13,589 bases of DNA from an uncultured bacterium (GCA_905215095.1 CAJMOL010000018.1:1-13589), one strand, 5' to 3'; positions 6,553-13,589 are shown, counted from the first letter of the stretch. Notes: generated by a model from the letters alone, not told the origin. Numbers and translations are program-made.

Positions 6553-6591
6553 AAGCAATCATCTTTCTCTAGAAAACGACAGCGATTGAGT

Positions 6592-6620
6592 ATTCTACAA
6601 CACGTATGCACGCATCGTAA
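6592..6620 (-). promoter_or_regulatory. Candidate promoter for infA and the alpha-operon genes
   Basis: On the minus strand, TTACGA (6620-6615), a 17-base spacer and TAGAAT (6597-6592) form a plausible sigma-70-type promoter. The -10 matches 5 of 6 consensus bases and the -35 only 3 of 6. It lies about 40 bases upstream of the infA start, in the 104-base gap after map. A second copy of TTACGA lies 10 bases further upstream (6630-6625). Confidence 0.45.
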
Positions 6621-6656
6621 TAACTTCGTAATGGCTCCACAACTAAGTGGAACTTG

Positions 6657-7445
6657 TTACATTTCTCCGCCTTGGAGGGAGCACCAAGCACCTTGGGCAT
6701 CCGTGGTGAGAATCACCGGACCATCATTGGTAATGGCGACGGTGTTCTCGTAGTGCGCGGCGGGCAGGTGATCGTTGGTCGTAACAATCCAACCGTCGGA
6801 GCCCGTGCTCACATGGTTGGAACCCATCGTAACCATCGGCTCGATGGCAATGACCATGCCGGCCTGGAGGCGAACGCCTCTCCCCTTCTTTCCATAGTTA
6901 GGAACGTTGGGGTCCTCGTGCATCACGCGGCCAATGCCATGGCCCACATAGTCACGAAGCACGCCATAGCCGTGAGACTCGGCGAGGGACTGAACGGCAT
7001 AACCGACGTCCCCGATATGGTTACCGGGAACAGCCTGCTCGATGGCAGCCTTAAGGCAATCGCGCGTGACCTCGCACAAAGCCTTGGCTTCGGGCGTGGG
7101 GGTGCCGACGAAAAACGTCCAAGCGTTATCGCCGACCCAACCGTCGACAACGGCTCCCGTATCGATGGAGATGATATCGCCATCGCGCAGGATCATGTCG
7201 GGGTTGGGAATACCATGGACCACGGCATCGTTGATCGATGCGCAAATGGTCCCCGGGAACCCGCCGTAACCCTTAAAGGCCGGGGTGCCGCCATGCATGC
7301 GGATAATCTGCTCCGCGAGCTGATCGAGCTCAAAGGTGGAAACGCCGGGGCGCACCATGGCTCCAACGTGGCGGAGCGCCATCTTAGATAGCGCTCCTGC
7401 CTTCTTCATCTGCTCGATTTGCGTTGCAGACTTAATCTTGATCAT
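6657..7445 (-). CDS. map: Methionine aminopeptidase, type I
   Basis: This enzyme removes the initiator Met from nascent proteins. The 262-residue protein has all five metal ligands: D95 and D106 (SIDTGAVVDGWVGDNAW), H169 (YVGHGIG), E202 (IEPM) and E233 (HYENTVAI). His77 (AVVHGIP) is the usual substrate-contact residue. There is no N-terminal zinc-finger extension, so it is the short bacterial type Ia form. The ATG overlaps the adk stop by four bases (ATGA), indicating translational coupling; a separate ribosome site is weak. The last ten residues or so (QGAWCSLQGGEM) extend a little past the usual end. The adk-map-infA order is typical of Gram-positive spc operons. Confidence 0.98.
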   Translation of the reverse strand: MIKIKSATQIEQMKKAGALSKMALRHVGAMVRPGVSTFELDQLAEQIIRMHGGTPAFKGYGGFPGTICASINDAVVHGIPNPDMILRDGDIISIDTGAVVDGWVGDNAWTFFVGTPTPEAKALCEVTRDCLKAAIEQAVPGNHIGDVGYAVQSLAESHGYGVLRDYVGHGIGRVMHEDPNVPNYGKKGRGVRLQAGMVIAIEPMVTMGSNHVSTGSDGWIVTTNDHLPAAHYENTVAITNDGPVILTTDAQGAWCSLQGGEM

Positions 7446-8068
7446 AGACCGAGAGCCTCTTTGACATCCCCGTACACGGTCTCGCGAGCCTGGTCACCGT
7501 TGACCGACTTGAGCAGACCCTGGCCACGATAGTAGTCGACGAGCGGGCTCGTGGACTTCTCGTAGACGTCGAGACGGTTCTTGATGGTCTCGGGCTTGTC
7601 GTCGTCGCGCTGATACATCTCGCCGCCACACTTGGGGCAGGTAGCATCGGCAGCGGTGCCGGTGTAACCGCATGCGCGGCAGGTGCGACGCGAAGACAGA
7701 CGATCGATAATGACCTCGGGGGCAACATCGACCAGAAGGGCGCAGTCGATCTCGCGACCCATGGCGGAGAGCTCGGAATCGAGCGTCACGGCCTGGGCGG
7801 TGTTGCGCGGGAAGCCGTCGAGGATGAAGCCCTGCTGGGCGTCATCGGCGGCAAGGCGCTCCTTGACAAGGTCGATCACGAGCTGGTCGGGAACGAGCTC
7901 GCCAGCGTCCATGTACTTCTTAGCCTGAATACCAAGCTCGGTGCCACCCTTAACGGCAGCACGCAGCAGGTCGCCCGTGGAAATGTGGGCGACGCCAAAC
8001 TCGGCGACGAGCTCCTGTGCGACGGTGCCCTTACCGGCACCCGGAGCTCCGAGCAATACGAGGTTCAT
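7442..8068 (-). CDS. adk: Adenylate kinase, zinc-LID type
   Basis: Adk interconverts ATP + AMP and 2 ADP in the cytoplasm. The 208-residue protein has the P-loop GAPGAGKGT (7-15), the AMP-binding STGDLLR (30-36) and the GFILDGFPRN block (80-89). Its LID domain carries two Cys pairs, C130/C133 and C144/C147, the four-Cys structural zinc site common in Gram-positive bacteria. The ATG at 8068 is preferred over a TTG two codons upstream, because AGAGGAGG lies 7 bases before the ATG but would be only one base from the TTG. It starts 18 bases after secY and overlaps map by 4 bases. Confidence 0.98.
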   Translation of the reverse strand: MNLVLLGAPGAGKGTVAQELVAEFGVAHISTGDLLRAAVKGGTELGIQAKKYMDAGELVPDQLVIDLVKERLAADDAQQGFILDGFPRNTAQAVTLDSELSAMGREIDCALLVDVAPEVIIDRLSSRRTCRACGYTGTAADATCPKCGGEMYQRDDDKPETIKNRLDVYEKSTSPLVDYYRGQGLLKSVNGDQARETVYGDVKEALGL

Positions 8069-8086
8069 GAGCAATCCTCCTCTAGC

Positions 8087-9373
8087 CTATTTAAAGAATC
8101 CATCGTAATCATACATCTTGATCTGGCCTTCGAGCTTATCGACCGTGTCGAGCACGACGCCGACCATGATGAGGATGGACGTGCCGCCAAATGCCTGGAT
8201 CAGATGGTTACCCGTGAAGGAGAAGATGATCGAAGGCACGATGGCGATGAGCGCCAAAAAGACAGCGCTGGGAAGCGTGATCTTGTTGAGCGCGTTCTTG
8301 ATGTAGGCCGCGGTAGCCCTACCCGGACGCACGCCCGGAATAAAGCCGCCCTGCTTCTTAAGGTTATCGGCCGTGTCATCGGGGTTGAACACCATGGAGG
8401 TGTAGAAGTACGCGAAGAACACGATGAGGACAACGTTAAGCACCCAGTTGAGCCAACCGGTCGAAAGCGCAGAGGCAACTGCCTGAATCCAGCCGATGCC
8501 GGGGAAGAACACGGCAATCTGGGCCGGGAAGTACAGCAGCGCCGAAGCGAAGATGATCGGCACGACGCCCGCGGTGTTGACCTTGATGGGCAGGTAGGTG
8601 GTCTGGCCACCCATCATGCGACGGCCCACGACGCGCTTAGCGTAGGAGACCGGAATGCGGCGCTGGCCGCGCTCAAGGAAAACAATCAGCGGGATAACCA
8701 GCAGGATGATGGCGCAGATGATCACCATGGTGATGATGCCACCGGCGTTACCCTCGGTGCTGGAGAAGATCGCCTGCGGAAGACCGGCCATGATGTTCGC
8801 GAAGATGATCAGCGACATGCCATTGCCGATACCGCGCTGGGTGATGAGCTCACCAATCCACATGATCAGCATGGCGCCCGCGGTGAGCGTACCGACGATC
8901 ATGAGGTCAAAGATGATCTCGGGAGCGCCGGCACCGTTGAAGCTAATGCCGAAGCTCTTAAAGAGGAAGAGGTAACCCACGGAGTTGAGGATAGCCAGAG
9001 CCAAGGTGAGGTAACGCGAATACTGCGTAATCTTGGTCTGACCGACCTCGCCCTCGCGGGCAAGCTCATGCAGGGAAGGCACGACGGCCTGGAGCATCTG
9101 GAGGATAATCGAGCTCGTGATGTACGGCATGATGCCCAAAGAGAACACCGAGACATAGCTCAACGCGCCACCAGAGAAAAGATTCAGGAGGGCCATAGCA
9201 CCTGCGGCGACCGAGTTGCTCCCGGTCGAGAAAAGGCCCAGCATCCCCTGGAAGGGAATGCCGGGCACAGGAACGTGCGCACCAATGCGGTACACGACGA
9301 GCATAGCTATGGTAAAAAGAATCTTTTCGCGCAGTTCTTTGATGCGGAAAGCATTCTTAAGACCATTTAGCAC
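8087..9373 (-). CDS. secY: Protein translocase subunit SecY
   Basis: SecY is the channel of the general secretion and membrane-insertion pathway in the cytoplasmic membrane. The 428-residue protein has about ten hydrophobic segments, starting near residues 18-37. The plug region follows ([22 protein letters not shown], about 64-85), then the ribosome- and SecA-contact loops [14 protein letters not shown] (234-247) and [10 protein letters not shown] (342-351), and a short cytosolic tail ending DGFFK. The start is GTG at 9373: [20 protein letters not shown] aligns with the usual SecY N-terminus. It overlaps the end of rplO by 7 bases, so translation is probably coupled. SecY follows L15 in the standard order, linking translocon supply to ribosome synthesis. 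Confidence 0.98.
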   Translation of the reverse strand: MLNGLKNAFRIKELREKILFTIAMLVVYRIGAHVPVPGIPFQGMLGLFSTGSNSVAAGAMALLNLFSGGALSYVSVFSLGIMPYITSSIILQMLQAVVPSLHELAREGEVGQTKITQYSRYLTLALAILNSVGYLFLFKSFGISFNGAGAPEIIFDLMIVGTLTAGAMLIMWIGELITQRGIGNGMSLIIFANIMAGLPQAIFSSTEGNAGGIITMVIICAIILLVIPLIVFLERGQRRIPVSYAKRVVGRRMMGGQTTYLPIKVNTAGVVPIIFASALLYFPAQIAVFFPGIGWIQAVASALSTGWLNWVLNVVLIVFFAYFYTSMVFNPDDTADNLKKQGGFIPGVRPGRATAAYIKNALNKITLPSAVFLALIAIVPSIIFSFTGNHLIQAFGGTSILIMVGVVLDTVDKLEGQIKMYDYDGFFK

Positions 9374-9816
9374 GGCAGCTCGACCTTTCCGCCGGCGGCC
9401 TCGATCTTGGCCTGCGCAGAAGCGCTGACCTTGTCGACCTTGACCGTGAACTTCTTGGTGAGCTCACCATTGCCGAGCACCTTGACGGGCTCGAACTCGC
9501 TCTTGGTGATGCGAGCGGCCTTAAGAGCGGCACCGTCGATCACAGCGCCGTCCTCGAACTTACGCTCGAGACGCTCGACGTTGACAGCGGTGTACTCGAT
9601 ACGACGGGGGTTGCGGAAGCCCGGAAGCTTGGGCAGGCGCATAGCCAGCGGAGTCTGGCCACCCTCGAAGCCGGCACCCTTGGTGCCACCAGAGCGGGAA
9701 CCCTGGCCCTTCTGACCGCGGCCAGAAGTGGTGCCGTGACCCGAAGAATTGCCACGGCCGACGCGCTTGCGGTTCTTGGTGGAACCGGGCGCGGGAGTAA
9801 GATCGTGAAGCTGCAT
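9367..9816 (-). CDS. rplO: 50S ribosomal protein L15
   Basis: L15 binds 23S rRNA late in large-subunit assembly. The 149-residue protein starts [22 protein letters not shown], followed by the Gly/Ser/Lys-rich extension ([20 protein letters not shown]) that threads into rRNA, then [18 protein letters not shown]. The C-terminal domain ends [19 protein letters not shown] lies 6 bases before the ATG and overlaps the rpmD stop. Confidence 0.98.
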   Translation of the reverse strand: MQLHDLTPAPGSTKNRKRVGRGNSSGHGTTSGRGQKGQGSRSGGTKGAGFEGGQTPLAMRLPKLPGFRNPRRIEYTAVNVERLERKFEDGAVIDGAALKAARITKSEFEPVKVLGNGELTKKFTVKVDKVSASAQAKIEAAGGKVELPC

Positions 9817-9819
9817 TTG

Positions 9820-10002
9820 CTACTCCTCTACAATCTCGACAAGGTGCTTGACCTTGAAGATCATGCCGCGGACGGACTCGTTGTCAGCAATCTCGCGAAC
9901 CTCGCGGATCCTGTGGAGACCGAGGGCACGGACAGTACGGACCTGGTCCTGCTTGCAACCGTTGGTGCTGCGGACCTGCTTGATCTTGATGGTGTCAGCC
10001 AT
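9820..10002 (-). CDS. rpmD: 50S ribosomal protein L30
   Basis: This is a 60-residue protein of normal length for bacterial L30, with IKIKQVRSTNGCKQDQVRTVRALGL and a hydrophobic-acidic end (VKHLVEIVEE). It lies 2 bases after rpsE and 3 bases before rplO, each ribosome site overlapping the previous gene's stop. This is the tightest part of the operon. Confidence 0.98.
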   Translation of the reverse strand: MADTIKIKQVRSTNGCKQDQVRTVRALGLHRIREVREIADNESVRGMIFKVKHLVEIVEE

Positions 10003-10004
10003 GC

Positions 10005-10529
10005 TTAGTTCTCCTTACCGACGAACATCTCGGAGACCGTCAGGCCACGGCGAGCCGCGACGTCCTCAGGGCTGGAGAGCTCCTTGAGGCCCTCGACGGC
10101 AGCCTTGATGATGTTGAGGCCGTTGTCGGTACCGAGGGACTTGGACAGGACGTTCTTGATGCCAGCAAGCTCAAAGAGGGGACGCACAGCGCCGCCGGCG
10201 ATAACGCCGGTACCCTCGACAGCGGGCTTGATGATGATGCGGCCGGCACCAAAGTGACCGAGAACCTCGTGCGGAATGGTGCCCTGATCGGTCACCGGCA
10301 CGTGGAACATGTTCTTCTTGGCATCGAGAGACGCCTTGGAGATGGCCATGGGCACCTCAGCGGACTTGCCCATGCCAACGCCGACGTTGCCCTTGCCGTC
10401 GCCAACGACGACGAGAGCGACGAGGCTCATGCGACGACCACCCTTGACGGTCTTCGACACGCGGTTGATGTAAACGACGCGCTCCTCGAACTCGGAGGCC
10501 TCGCGCTGCTGCTTCTGATTACGAGCCAT
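10005..10529 (-). CDS. rpsE: 30S ribosomal protein S5
   Basis: S5 lies on the solvent side of the small subunit, is part of the helicase at the mRNA entry tunnel and affects decoding accuracy. The 174-residue protein has the double-stranded-RNA-binding-like N-terminal domain ([38 protein letters not shown]). Its C-terminal domain includes [34 protein letters not shown] precedes the ATG by 9 bases. The spectinomycin-contact loop ([10 protein letters not shown]) looks unaltered. Confidence 0.98.
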   Translation of the reverse strand: MARNQKQQREASEFEERVVYINRVSKTVKGGRRMSLVALVVVGDGKGNVGVGMGKSAEVPMAISKASLDAKKNMFHVPVTDQGTIPHEVLGHFGAGRIIIKPAVEGTGVIAGGAVRPLFELAGIKNVLSKSLGTDNGLNIIKAAVEGLKELSSPEDVAARRGLTVSEMFVGKEN

Positions 10530-10543
10530 GTGCTACATACCTC

Positions 10544-10912
10544 CTAGAACTCGAGACCGGCGGCACGAGCACCGTCGGCGAGGGCCTTGACGCGGCCATG
10601 GTAGATACGGCCACCGCGATCGAAGGCGACCTTGGTGATGCCGGCCTCGATGGCGCGCTTGCCAACGAGCTGACCGACCTTCTCCGCAGCCTCCTTGTTC
10701 GAGGTGTGGGTGCCCTTGAACTCGGCCTCGAGGGTCGAGGCAGAGACGAGCGTCAGGCTGGAGCCCTTGCTGTCGTCGATGATCTGGGCATAGATGTTGG
10801 CGTTAGTACGGGTCACGCGAAGACGCGGACGCTCGGCGGTACCCGAGACCTTGCCGCGAACACGACGCTGACGACGCTTGAGGCCTTCCAGCTTCGCCTT
10901 ATGCTTGTTCAT
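10544..10912 (-). CDS. rplR: 50S ribosomal protein L18
   Basis: L18 binds 5S rRNA, with L5, and docks it to the large subunit. The 122-residue protein has a basic N-terminus ([36 protein letters not shown]) and the end [27 protein letters not shown], both typical. AGGAG lies 7 bases before the ATG. A hairpin lies in the 75-base gap after rplF. Confidence 0.98.
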   Translation of the reverse strand: MNKHKAKLEGLKRRQRRVRGKVSGTAERPRLRVTRTNANIYAQIIDDSKGSSLTLVSASTLEAEFKGTHTSNKEAAEKVGQLVGKRAIEAGITKVAFDRGGRIYHGRVKALADGARAAGLEF

Positions 10913-10940
10913 ACGTAAACTCCTAAAAAGGTTGATCTTG

Positions 10941-10962
10941 CCAGCACCTGACGGGGTGCTGG
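10941..10962 (-). other. Intercistronic hairpin between rplF and rplR
   Basis: CCAGCACC (10941-10948) pairs with GGTGCTGG (10955-10962) around a 6-base loop. On the minus strand a U-run occurs only about 12 bases beyond it and overlaps the rplR ribosome-site region. It is therefore unlikely to be a strong terminator. It may be an attenuator, an RNA-stability element or a processing site. Confidence 0.5.
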
Positions 10963-10987
10963 TCTTATGCGAGTGAGTCGGTTACGA

Positions 10988-11524
10988 CTACTTGGCGGCC
11001 TTACCCAGCTTGCGGCGGATGTGCTCGCCAACGTAGTGGATACCCTTGCCCTTGTAAGGCTCGGGAGGACGATGACCGCGGATCTCAGCGGCGATCTGAC
11101 CGACCTGCTGCTTGTTGATACCCTTGACGTTCACGTGGGTGTTGTCGGGAACCTCGAAGGTGATGCCCTCGGGAGCCTCGACGATCACGGGGTGCGAGAA
11201 GCCCAGGGAGAACTCGAGGTTCTTGCCCTTCTGCTGCACGCGGTAACCGACGCCGGCGAGCTCGAGCTTCTTCTCGAAGCCCTCGGAAACGCCAACAACC
11301 ATGTTGTGGATGAGGGCGCGGGTGAGGCCGTGGCGGGCACGGGTCTCACGCTCGTCGTCGGGACGGGAAACGGTGAGGACGTTGTCCTCGACGTTGATAG
11401 CGAGCTTCTCAAAGACATCGAGCTCGAGCTGGCCCTTGGGGCCCTTGACGACAACGTTGTTGCCGTTGACTGCCACTTCGACTCCGGCGGGAATCTGGAC
11501 AGGCTTATTACCGATACGAGACAC
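10988..11524 (-). CDS. rplF: 50S ribosomal protein L6
   Basis: L6 lies near the factor-binding centre at the base of the L7/L12 stalk. The 178-residue protein has two related domains, with [18 protein letters not shown] at the start, [27 protein letters not shown] in the middle and the signature [19 protein letters not shown] near the end. The start is GTG at 11524, with AAAGGAG 6 bases upstream. It lies 33 bases after rpsH. Confidence 0.98.
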   Translation of the reverse strand: MSRIGNKPVQIPAGVEVAVNGNNVVVKGPKGQLELDVFEKLAINVEDNVLTVSRPDDERETRARHGLTRALIHNMVVGVSEGFEKKLELAGVGYRVQQKGKNLEFSLGFSHPVIVEAPEGITFEVPDNTHVNVKGINKQQVGQIAAEIRGHRPPEPYKGKGIHYVGEHIRRKLGKAAK

Positions 11525-11557
11525 GGTGATCTCCTTTCCTTCTACCTACCGAGCGAA

Positions 11558-11956
11558 TTACCAGACGTAAGCGATGATCTCGCCGCCGACGTTGTGCTTG
11601 CGAGCATCGCGGTCGGTCATGACGCCATGGCTGGTGGAAATAATGGCGGTACCAAGGCCACCGCGGACGCGGGGCATGTCGGCAACGCCGGTGTACTTAC
11701 GCAGGCCCGGCTTGGAAATGCGGCGGATGCCGTTGATGACCTTAGCCTTCTTGGGACCATACTTAAGCGTGATGTGCAGAGTCTTCTGGGGAACGGTGTC
11801 CTCGACATCGTAGCCCTCGATGTAGCCCTCCTCGTGCAGAACACGAGCGATCTCGACGAGCTTCTTGCTGCTCGGCATGGAGACCGTGGCCTTGTTCACA
11901 GAGTTAGCGTTACGGATGCGCGTAAGCATATCTGCGATCGGGTCTGTAAGGTTCAT
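11558..11956 (-). CDS. rpsH: 30S ribosomal protein S8
   Basis: S8 binds helix 21 of 16S rRNA early in assembly; in E. coli it also represses the spc operon by binding a mimic of that helix around the start of rplE. The 132-residue protein has [15 protein letters not shown] at the start, [20 protein letters not shown] in the middle and [21 protein letters not shown] near the end. AAGGAG precedes the ATG by about 8 bases. Whether S8 regulates this operon cannot be told from the protein. Confidence 0.98.
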   Translation of the reverse strand: MNLTDPIADMLTRIRNANSVNKATVSMPSSKKLVEIARVLHEEGYIEGYDVEDTVPQKTLHITLKYGPKKAKVINGIRRISKPGLRKYTGVADMPRVRGGLGTAIISTSHGVMTDRDARKHNVGGEIIAYVW

Positions 11957-12064
11957 ACAGATTCTCCTTCGTTCTTGATGAACACGTGCTCTTGGTTCTT
12001 CGCCGCCCTTAACGGCAAAGCCTAACTAGCGCGTTTTCCCTGTTCCAAACGGATGCTTGAAACG

Positions 12065-12082
12065 CTGGTAGTGACTTACCAG
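12065..12082 (-). other. Small hairpin at the rpsN stop codon
   Basis: CTGGTA (12065-12070) and TACCAG (12077-12082) form a perfect 6-bp stem with a 6-base loop; the structure contains the rpsN stop. The rest of the 119-base rpsN-rpsH gap shows only a GCCG/CGGC pairing near 12000-12015 and the rpsH ribosome site. No U-run follows. Confidence 0.35.
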
Positions 12083-12261
12083 CTGGCCTTCTTAACGCCG
12101 GGAAGCTCGCCCTTGAGTGCAAGCTCACGGAAGCAGACACGGCACAGGCCGAACTTGCGGTACACAGAGTGCGGACGGCCGCAGCGCTGGCAGCGCGTGT
12201 ACTCACGAGTAGAGAACTTCTGCTTGCGATTGCACTTGACGATCATCGATGTCTTAGCCAC
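12076..12261 (-). CDS. rpsN: 30S ribosomal protein S14, zinc-binding type (type Z)
   Basis: This is the short 61-residue form of S14 with the zinc-ribbon ligands C24, C27, C40 and C43 (RCQRCGRP and [10 protein letters not shown]). The zinc-free form is longer, near 100 residues, and lacks these Cys. The start is GTG at 12261, with GAGGAGG 6 bases upstream. It lies between L5 and S8, as in most bacteria. Zinc-dependent S14 often coexists with a zinc-free paralogue elsewhere in actinobacterial genomes; none is in this window. Confidence 0.97.
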   Translation of the reverse strand: MAKTSMIVKCNRKQKFSTREYTRCQRCGRPHSVYRKFGLCRVCFRELALKGELPGVKKASW

Positions 12262-12295
12262 TTATATCCTCCTCACATAGAGTATTGTTCGCCCC

Positions 12296-12325
12296 AAGCG
12301 CCGTCCCCTTGTGGGAACGGCGCTT
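12296..12325 (-). other. Intercistronic hairpin between rplE and rpsN
   Basis: A perfect 9-bp stem (12296-12304 with 12317-12325) is extended by three G-C pairs past one mismatch, closing a 4-base loop. It starts 15 bases past the rplE stop. No U-run follows on the minus strand, so it is not a canonical terminator. A role in RNA stability or partial attenuation is possible. Confidence 0.55.
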
Positions 12326-12340
12326 ATAGGGCAGGTGAAC

Positions 12341-12898
12341 CTATTTCTTGAACGGGAAACCGAAGGCGTCCAGAAGGGCCTTGGCCTCCTCATCGGTGTT
12401 GGCGGTGGTCACGAAAGTGATGTCCATACCACGCTGGTGATCGACGGAGTCGAAGTCGATCTCGGGGAAGATGAGCTGCTCGGTGACGCCCATGGAGAAG
12501 TTACCACGGCCGTCGAAGCTCTTGGCGGAGATGCCGCGGAAGTCGCGGATACGGGGGATCGCGACGGAGGTCAGACGATCGAAGAACTCCCACATACGGT
12601 CGCCACGCAGGGTAACCTTGCAGCCGATCGGCATACCAGCGCGCAGGCGGAAGGTAGCGATGGACTTGCGGGCACGGGTGATCATCGGCTGCTGGCCGGT
12701 GATGGCGCGCAGGTCGCGCACGGCACCGTCGATGGCCTTGGAATCGGTAGCGGCCTCGCCGACACCCATGTTCACGACGATCTTCTCAAACTTGGGGATC
12801 ATCATGACGTTCTCGTACTGGAACTTGTCCTGAAGCTGCTGCTTGACCTCGTTGTTGTACTTGGTCTTCAGACGCGGCACATACTTCTCTTCTGCCAT
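12341..12898 (-). CDS. rplE: 50S ribosomal protein L5
   Basis: L5 binds 5S rRNA and contacts P-site tRNA through the inter-subunit bridge. The 185-residue protein has [21 protein letters not shown], the [18 protein letters not shown] block, [33 protein letters not shown] and the end [29 protein letters not shown], all standard. AAGGAG lies a few bases before the ATG. In most bacteria rplX and rplN lie directly upstream; here rplE is the first ribosomal gene and is preceded by a long leader and then an xdhC-family gene. Confidence 0.98.
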   Translation of the reverse strand: MAEEKYVPRLKTKYNNEVKQQLQDKFQYENVMMIPKFEKIVVNMGVGEAATDSKAIDGAVRDLRAITGQQPMITRARKSIATFRLRAGMPIGCKVTLRGDRMWEFFDRLTSVAIPRIRDFRGISAKSFDGRGNFSMGVTEQLIFPEIDFDSVDHQRGMDITFVTTANTDEEAKALLDAFGFPFKK

Positions 12899-13029
12899 TG
12901 TTCACTCCTTCTTGGGGTTTTAAGCACGGGGCGTGGCCACGATGGGTTGTCCTCGTGCCTCCTGGCTGCATCCGCGCCGCTCATGGCATTTCGCGGTTTG
13001 GACTCGACGCAGCAGGAGCCGACAAAACA
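12899..13029 (-). promoter_or_regulatory. Foldable leader region before rplE
   Basis: If transcription begins at the candidate promoter, about 130 bases of leader precede rplE. One long-range stem pairs 13013-13006 with 12972-12965 (8 pairs, one G-U) and extends by three pairs past a bulge. Inside it, 12996-12992 pairs with 12976-12972 as an overlapping alternative. A second stem pairs 12958-12954 with 12928-12924 and encloses the 10-bp palindrome CGTGGCCACG (12932-12941). This suggests a regulated leader, as expected for ribosomal protein operons, but I do not recognise a known ribosomal-protein binding motif. Confidence 0.4.
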
Positions 13030-13035
13030 ATCGGT

Positions 13036-13064
13036 ACTATACGCGCATCGGGAGCGTATTTCCA
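13036..13064 (-). promoter_or_regulatory. Candidate promoter of the rplE-led operon
   Basis: On the minus strand, TGGAAA (13064-13059), a 17-base spacer and TATAGT (13041-13036) resemble a sigma-70-type promoter, with 4 of 6 and 5 of 6 consensus matches. It is the best pair in the 311-base spacer upstream of rplE, and the operon needs a start point here unless xdhC transcripts read through. Confidence 0.5.
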
Positions 13065-13084
13065 GAAAAACCTCGTCTGCCTGC

Positions 13085-13100
13085 ACAACTCCACAACTCC
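13085..13100. repeat. Tandem 8-bp repeat
   Basis: ACAACTCC is present twice in direct succession, lying between the large palindrome and the candidate rplE promoter. No function is evident; two copies are too few to call a satellite. Confidence 0.5.
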
Positions 13101-13125
13101 CCCGCACAAATGGGTCCCAAACAGC

Positions 13126-13192
13126 AGTTGCGGTGAAATAGGGACTGTTTGGCAACCTAACAGGCTTAAACAATCCGTATTTCACCGCAACT
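13126..13192. repeat. Large imperfect palindrome between xdhC and rplE
   Basis: Perfect 15-bp arms (13126-13140 and 13178-13192, the second reading TATTTCACCGCAACT) are followed inward by ten more positions. Of these, eight pair as DNA, one is G-U on the minus-strand RNA and one is a mismatch. The result is a stem of about 25 bp with a 17-base loop. Neither strand has a U-run after it, so it is not a standard terminator, though it could block 3' exonucleases after xdhC. The outer-right CCAAACAG (13117-13124) can instead pair with CTGTTTGG (13145-13152), disrupting the big stem. Its size and near-symmetry resemble a dispersed intergenic repeat, which cannot be confirmed from one copy. Confidence 0.75.
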
Positions 13193-13209
13193 TATTGGCG
13201 GGGATGCGA

Positions 13210-13589
13210 CTAGCGTTTGCGGGGGACGAGTTTGGTGCGGCGCAGGTGGATCATCTCGGCGGCGATGGAGATGGCGATCTCCTCGGGGTCCTCGGCCTCG
13301 ATGGCAACGCCGATCGGAAGGTGCAGCTCGTCGATCTGGTCCTGCGTAAAACCTTCCTGCTCCAGGCGGGCACGCACAAAGGCCGTCTTGCGGCGCGAAC
13401 CCAGACAGCCCAGATAGGCAGGCTTGGCACGCATGGCCTGAATCACCACGTCGATATCGGACTTGTGGCCCGCCGTGGCGACCACCACCAAGTCGCGCGG
13501 ACCGATGGGGCACTGCTTGCCCAGGTTCTTGTAGTCGACCAGACGACGGTCGTAGACACCGGGCACCCATTCGGGCGTCAACGTGCCGG
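13210..13589 (-). CDS. XdhC/CoxI-family protein, C-terminal part (5' end outside window)
   Basis: The frame is open from the window edge to TAG at 13210, so the gene is truncated by the window and no start is given. About 126 residues are visible. They form the Rossmann-like C-terminal XdhC domain: DLVVVATAGHKSDIDVVIQAM, the signature AYLGCLGSRRKTAFVRARLEQEGF, and LHLPIGVAIEAEDPEEIAISIAAEMIHLRR. XdhC-type proteins handle molybdenum cofactor for xanthine dehydrogenase and related molybdenum hydroxylases, protecting or sulfurating it before insertion. No molybdoenzyme subunit is in the window. Its place directly upstream of rplE on the same strand is unexpected. It is separated from rplE by 311 bases containing a large palindrome and a candidate promoter, so it is probably not part of the ribosomal operon. 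Confidence 0.88.
   Translation of the reverse strand, partial: GTLTPEWVPGVYDRRLVDYKNLGKQCPIGPRDLVVVATAGHKSDIDVVIQAMRAKPAYLGCLGSRRKTAFVRARLEQEGFTQDQIDELHLPIGVAIEAEDPEEIAISIAAEMIHLRRTKLVPRKR

Noticed and set aside
8069..8074. TTG start for adk two codons upstream
   Set aside because: The GGAGG site would be only one base from this codon; the ATG at 8068 has proper spacing and matches the family N-terminus.
7985..9370. 461-residue plus-strand open frame opposite secY
   Set aside because: It mirrors secY codon by codon and is very rich in Asp, His, Glu and Arg, the reverse reading of hydrophobic codons. It is a shadow, not a gene.
10967..12025. 352-residue plus-strand open frame opposite rplF and rpsH
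   Set aside because: Antisense shadow of two ribosomal protein genes, with no domain and no start-site support.
12868..13185. 105-residue minus-strand open frame spanning the palindrome, promoter and rplE start
   Set aside because: It overlaps the rplE start, runs through the palindrome, lacks a ribosome site I trust, and shows no recognisable domain. If the region proves to be a dispersed repeat, this frame may recur in databases as a false gene.
13126..13192. Palindrome as a rho-independent terminator for xdhC
   Set aside because: No U-run follows the stem on either strand. Rho-dependent or RNA-protecting roles remain possible, but a canonical terminator is not supported.
1..13589. tRNA, rRNA, CRISPR arrays, insertion sequences, phage genes
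   Set aside because: None found by eye: no cloverleaf with TTCGA arm, no regularly spaced repeats beyond two copies, and no transposase or integrase reading frame.

Overview
The window reads as chromosomal core DNA of a high-GC Gram-positive bacterium. The gene order rplE-rpsN-rpsH-rplF-rplR-rpsE-rpmD-rplO-secY-adk-map-infA-rpmJ-rpsM-rpsK-rpsD-rpoA-rplQ-truA, the zinc-type S14 and L36, the zinc-type LID of Adk and the protein sequences themselves suggest Actinomycetota, class Coriobacteriia, probably Collinsella or a close relative. The genus is inferred from remembered protein likeness, not from a search.

Left end (1-1054). The 3' end of a plus-strand gene encodes an acidic, Thr-rich, Gly-Ser-Thr-rich and Pro-Thr-rich tail of a probable cell-envelope protein, and ends at a strong plus-strand terminator. 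Facing it on the minus strand is argR, the arginine repressor, with its own minus-strand terminator. The two terminators lie back to back between the converging genes. The argR upstream region carries ARG-box-like sequences and a separate inverted repeat.

Middle left (1055-3147). A divergent GT2-like glycosyltransferase and truA (tRNA pseudouridine synthase) lie on the minus strand. The spacer between them holds a 20-bp-period direct repeat. A textbook terminator with a seven-U tail separates truA from the ribosomal operon upstream.

Main block (3174-12898). Eighteen colinear minus-strand genes merge the second part of the spc operon with the alpha operon. They encode ribosomal proteins of both subunits, the SecY translocon, adenylate kinase, methionine aminopeptidase, IF-1 and the RNA polymerase alpha subunit. 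Spacing is mostly tight: adk and map overlap by 4 bases, and rplO and secY by 7. Larger gaps before rpsN, rplR, infA and rpmJ carry hairpins or a candidate promoter. The genes together supply the small and large ribosomal subunits, insertion of nascent membrane proteins, N-terminal Met removal, translation initiation and transcription.

Right end (12899-13589). Upstream of rplE, where rplX and rplN usually lie, there is instead a 311-bp spacer and then the 3' part of an XdhC-family molybdoenzyme maturation gene on the same strand. The spacer holds a candidate promoter, a strongly foldable leader, an 8-bp tandem repeat and a large imperfect palindrome. This break in the S10-spc cluster and the palindrome beside it are the most unusual things in an otherwise conserved region. 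I saw no clear new biological system, CRISPR array, tRNA, rRNA or transposase.
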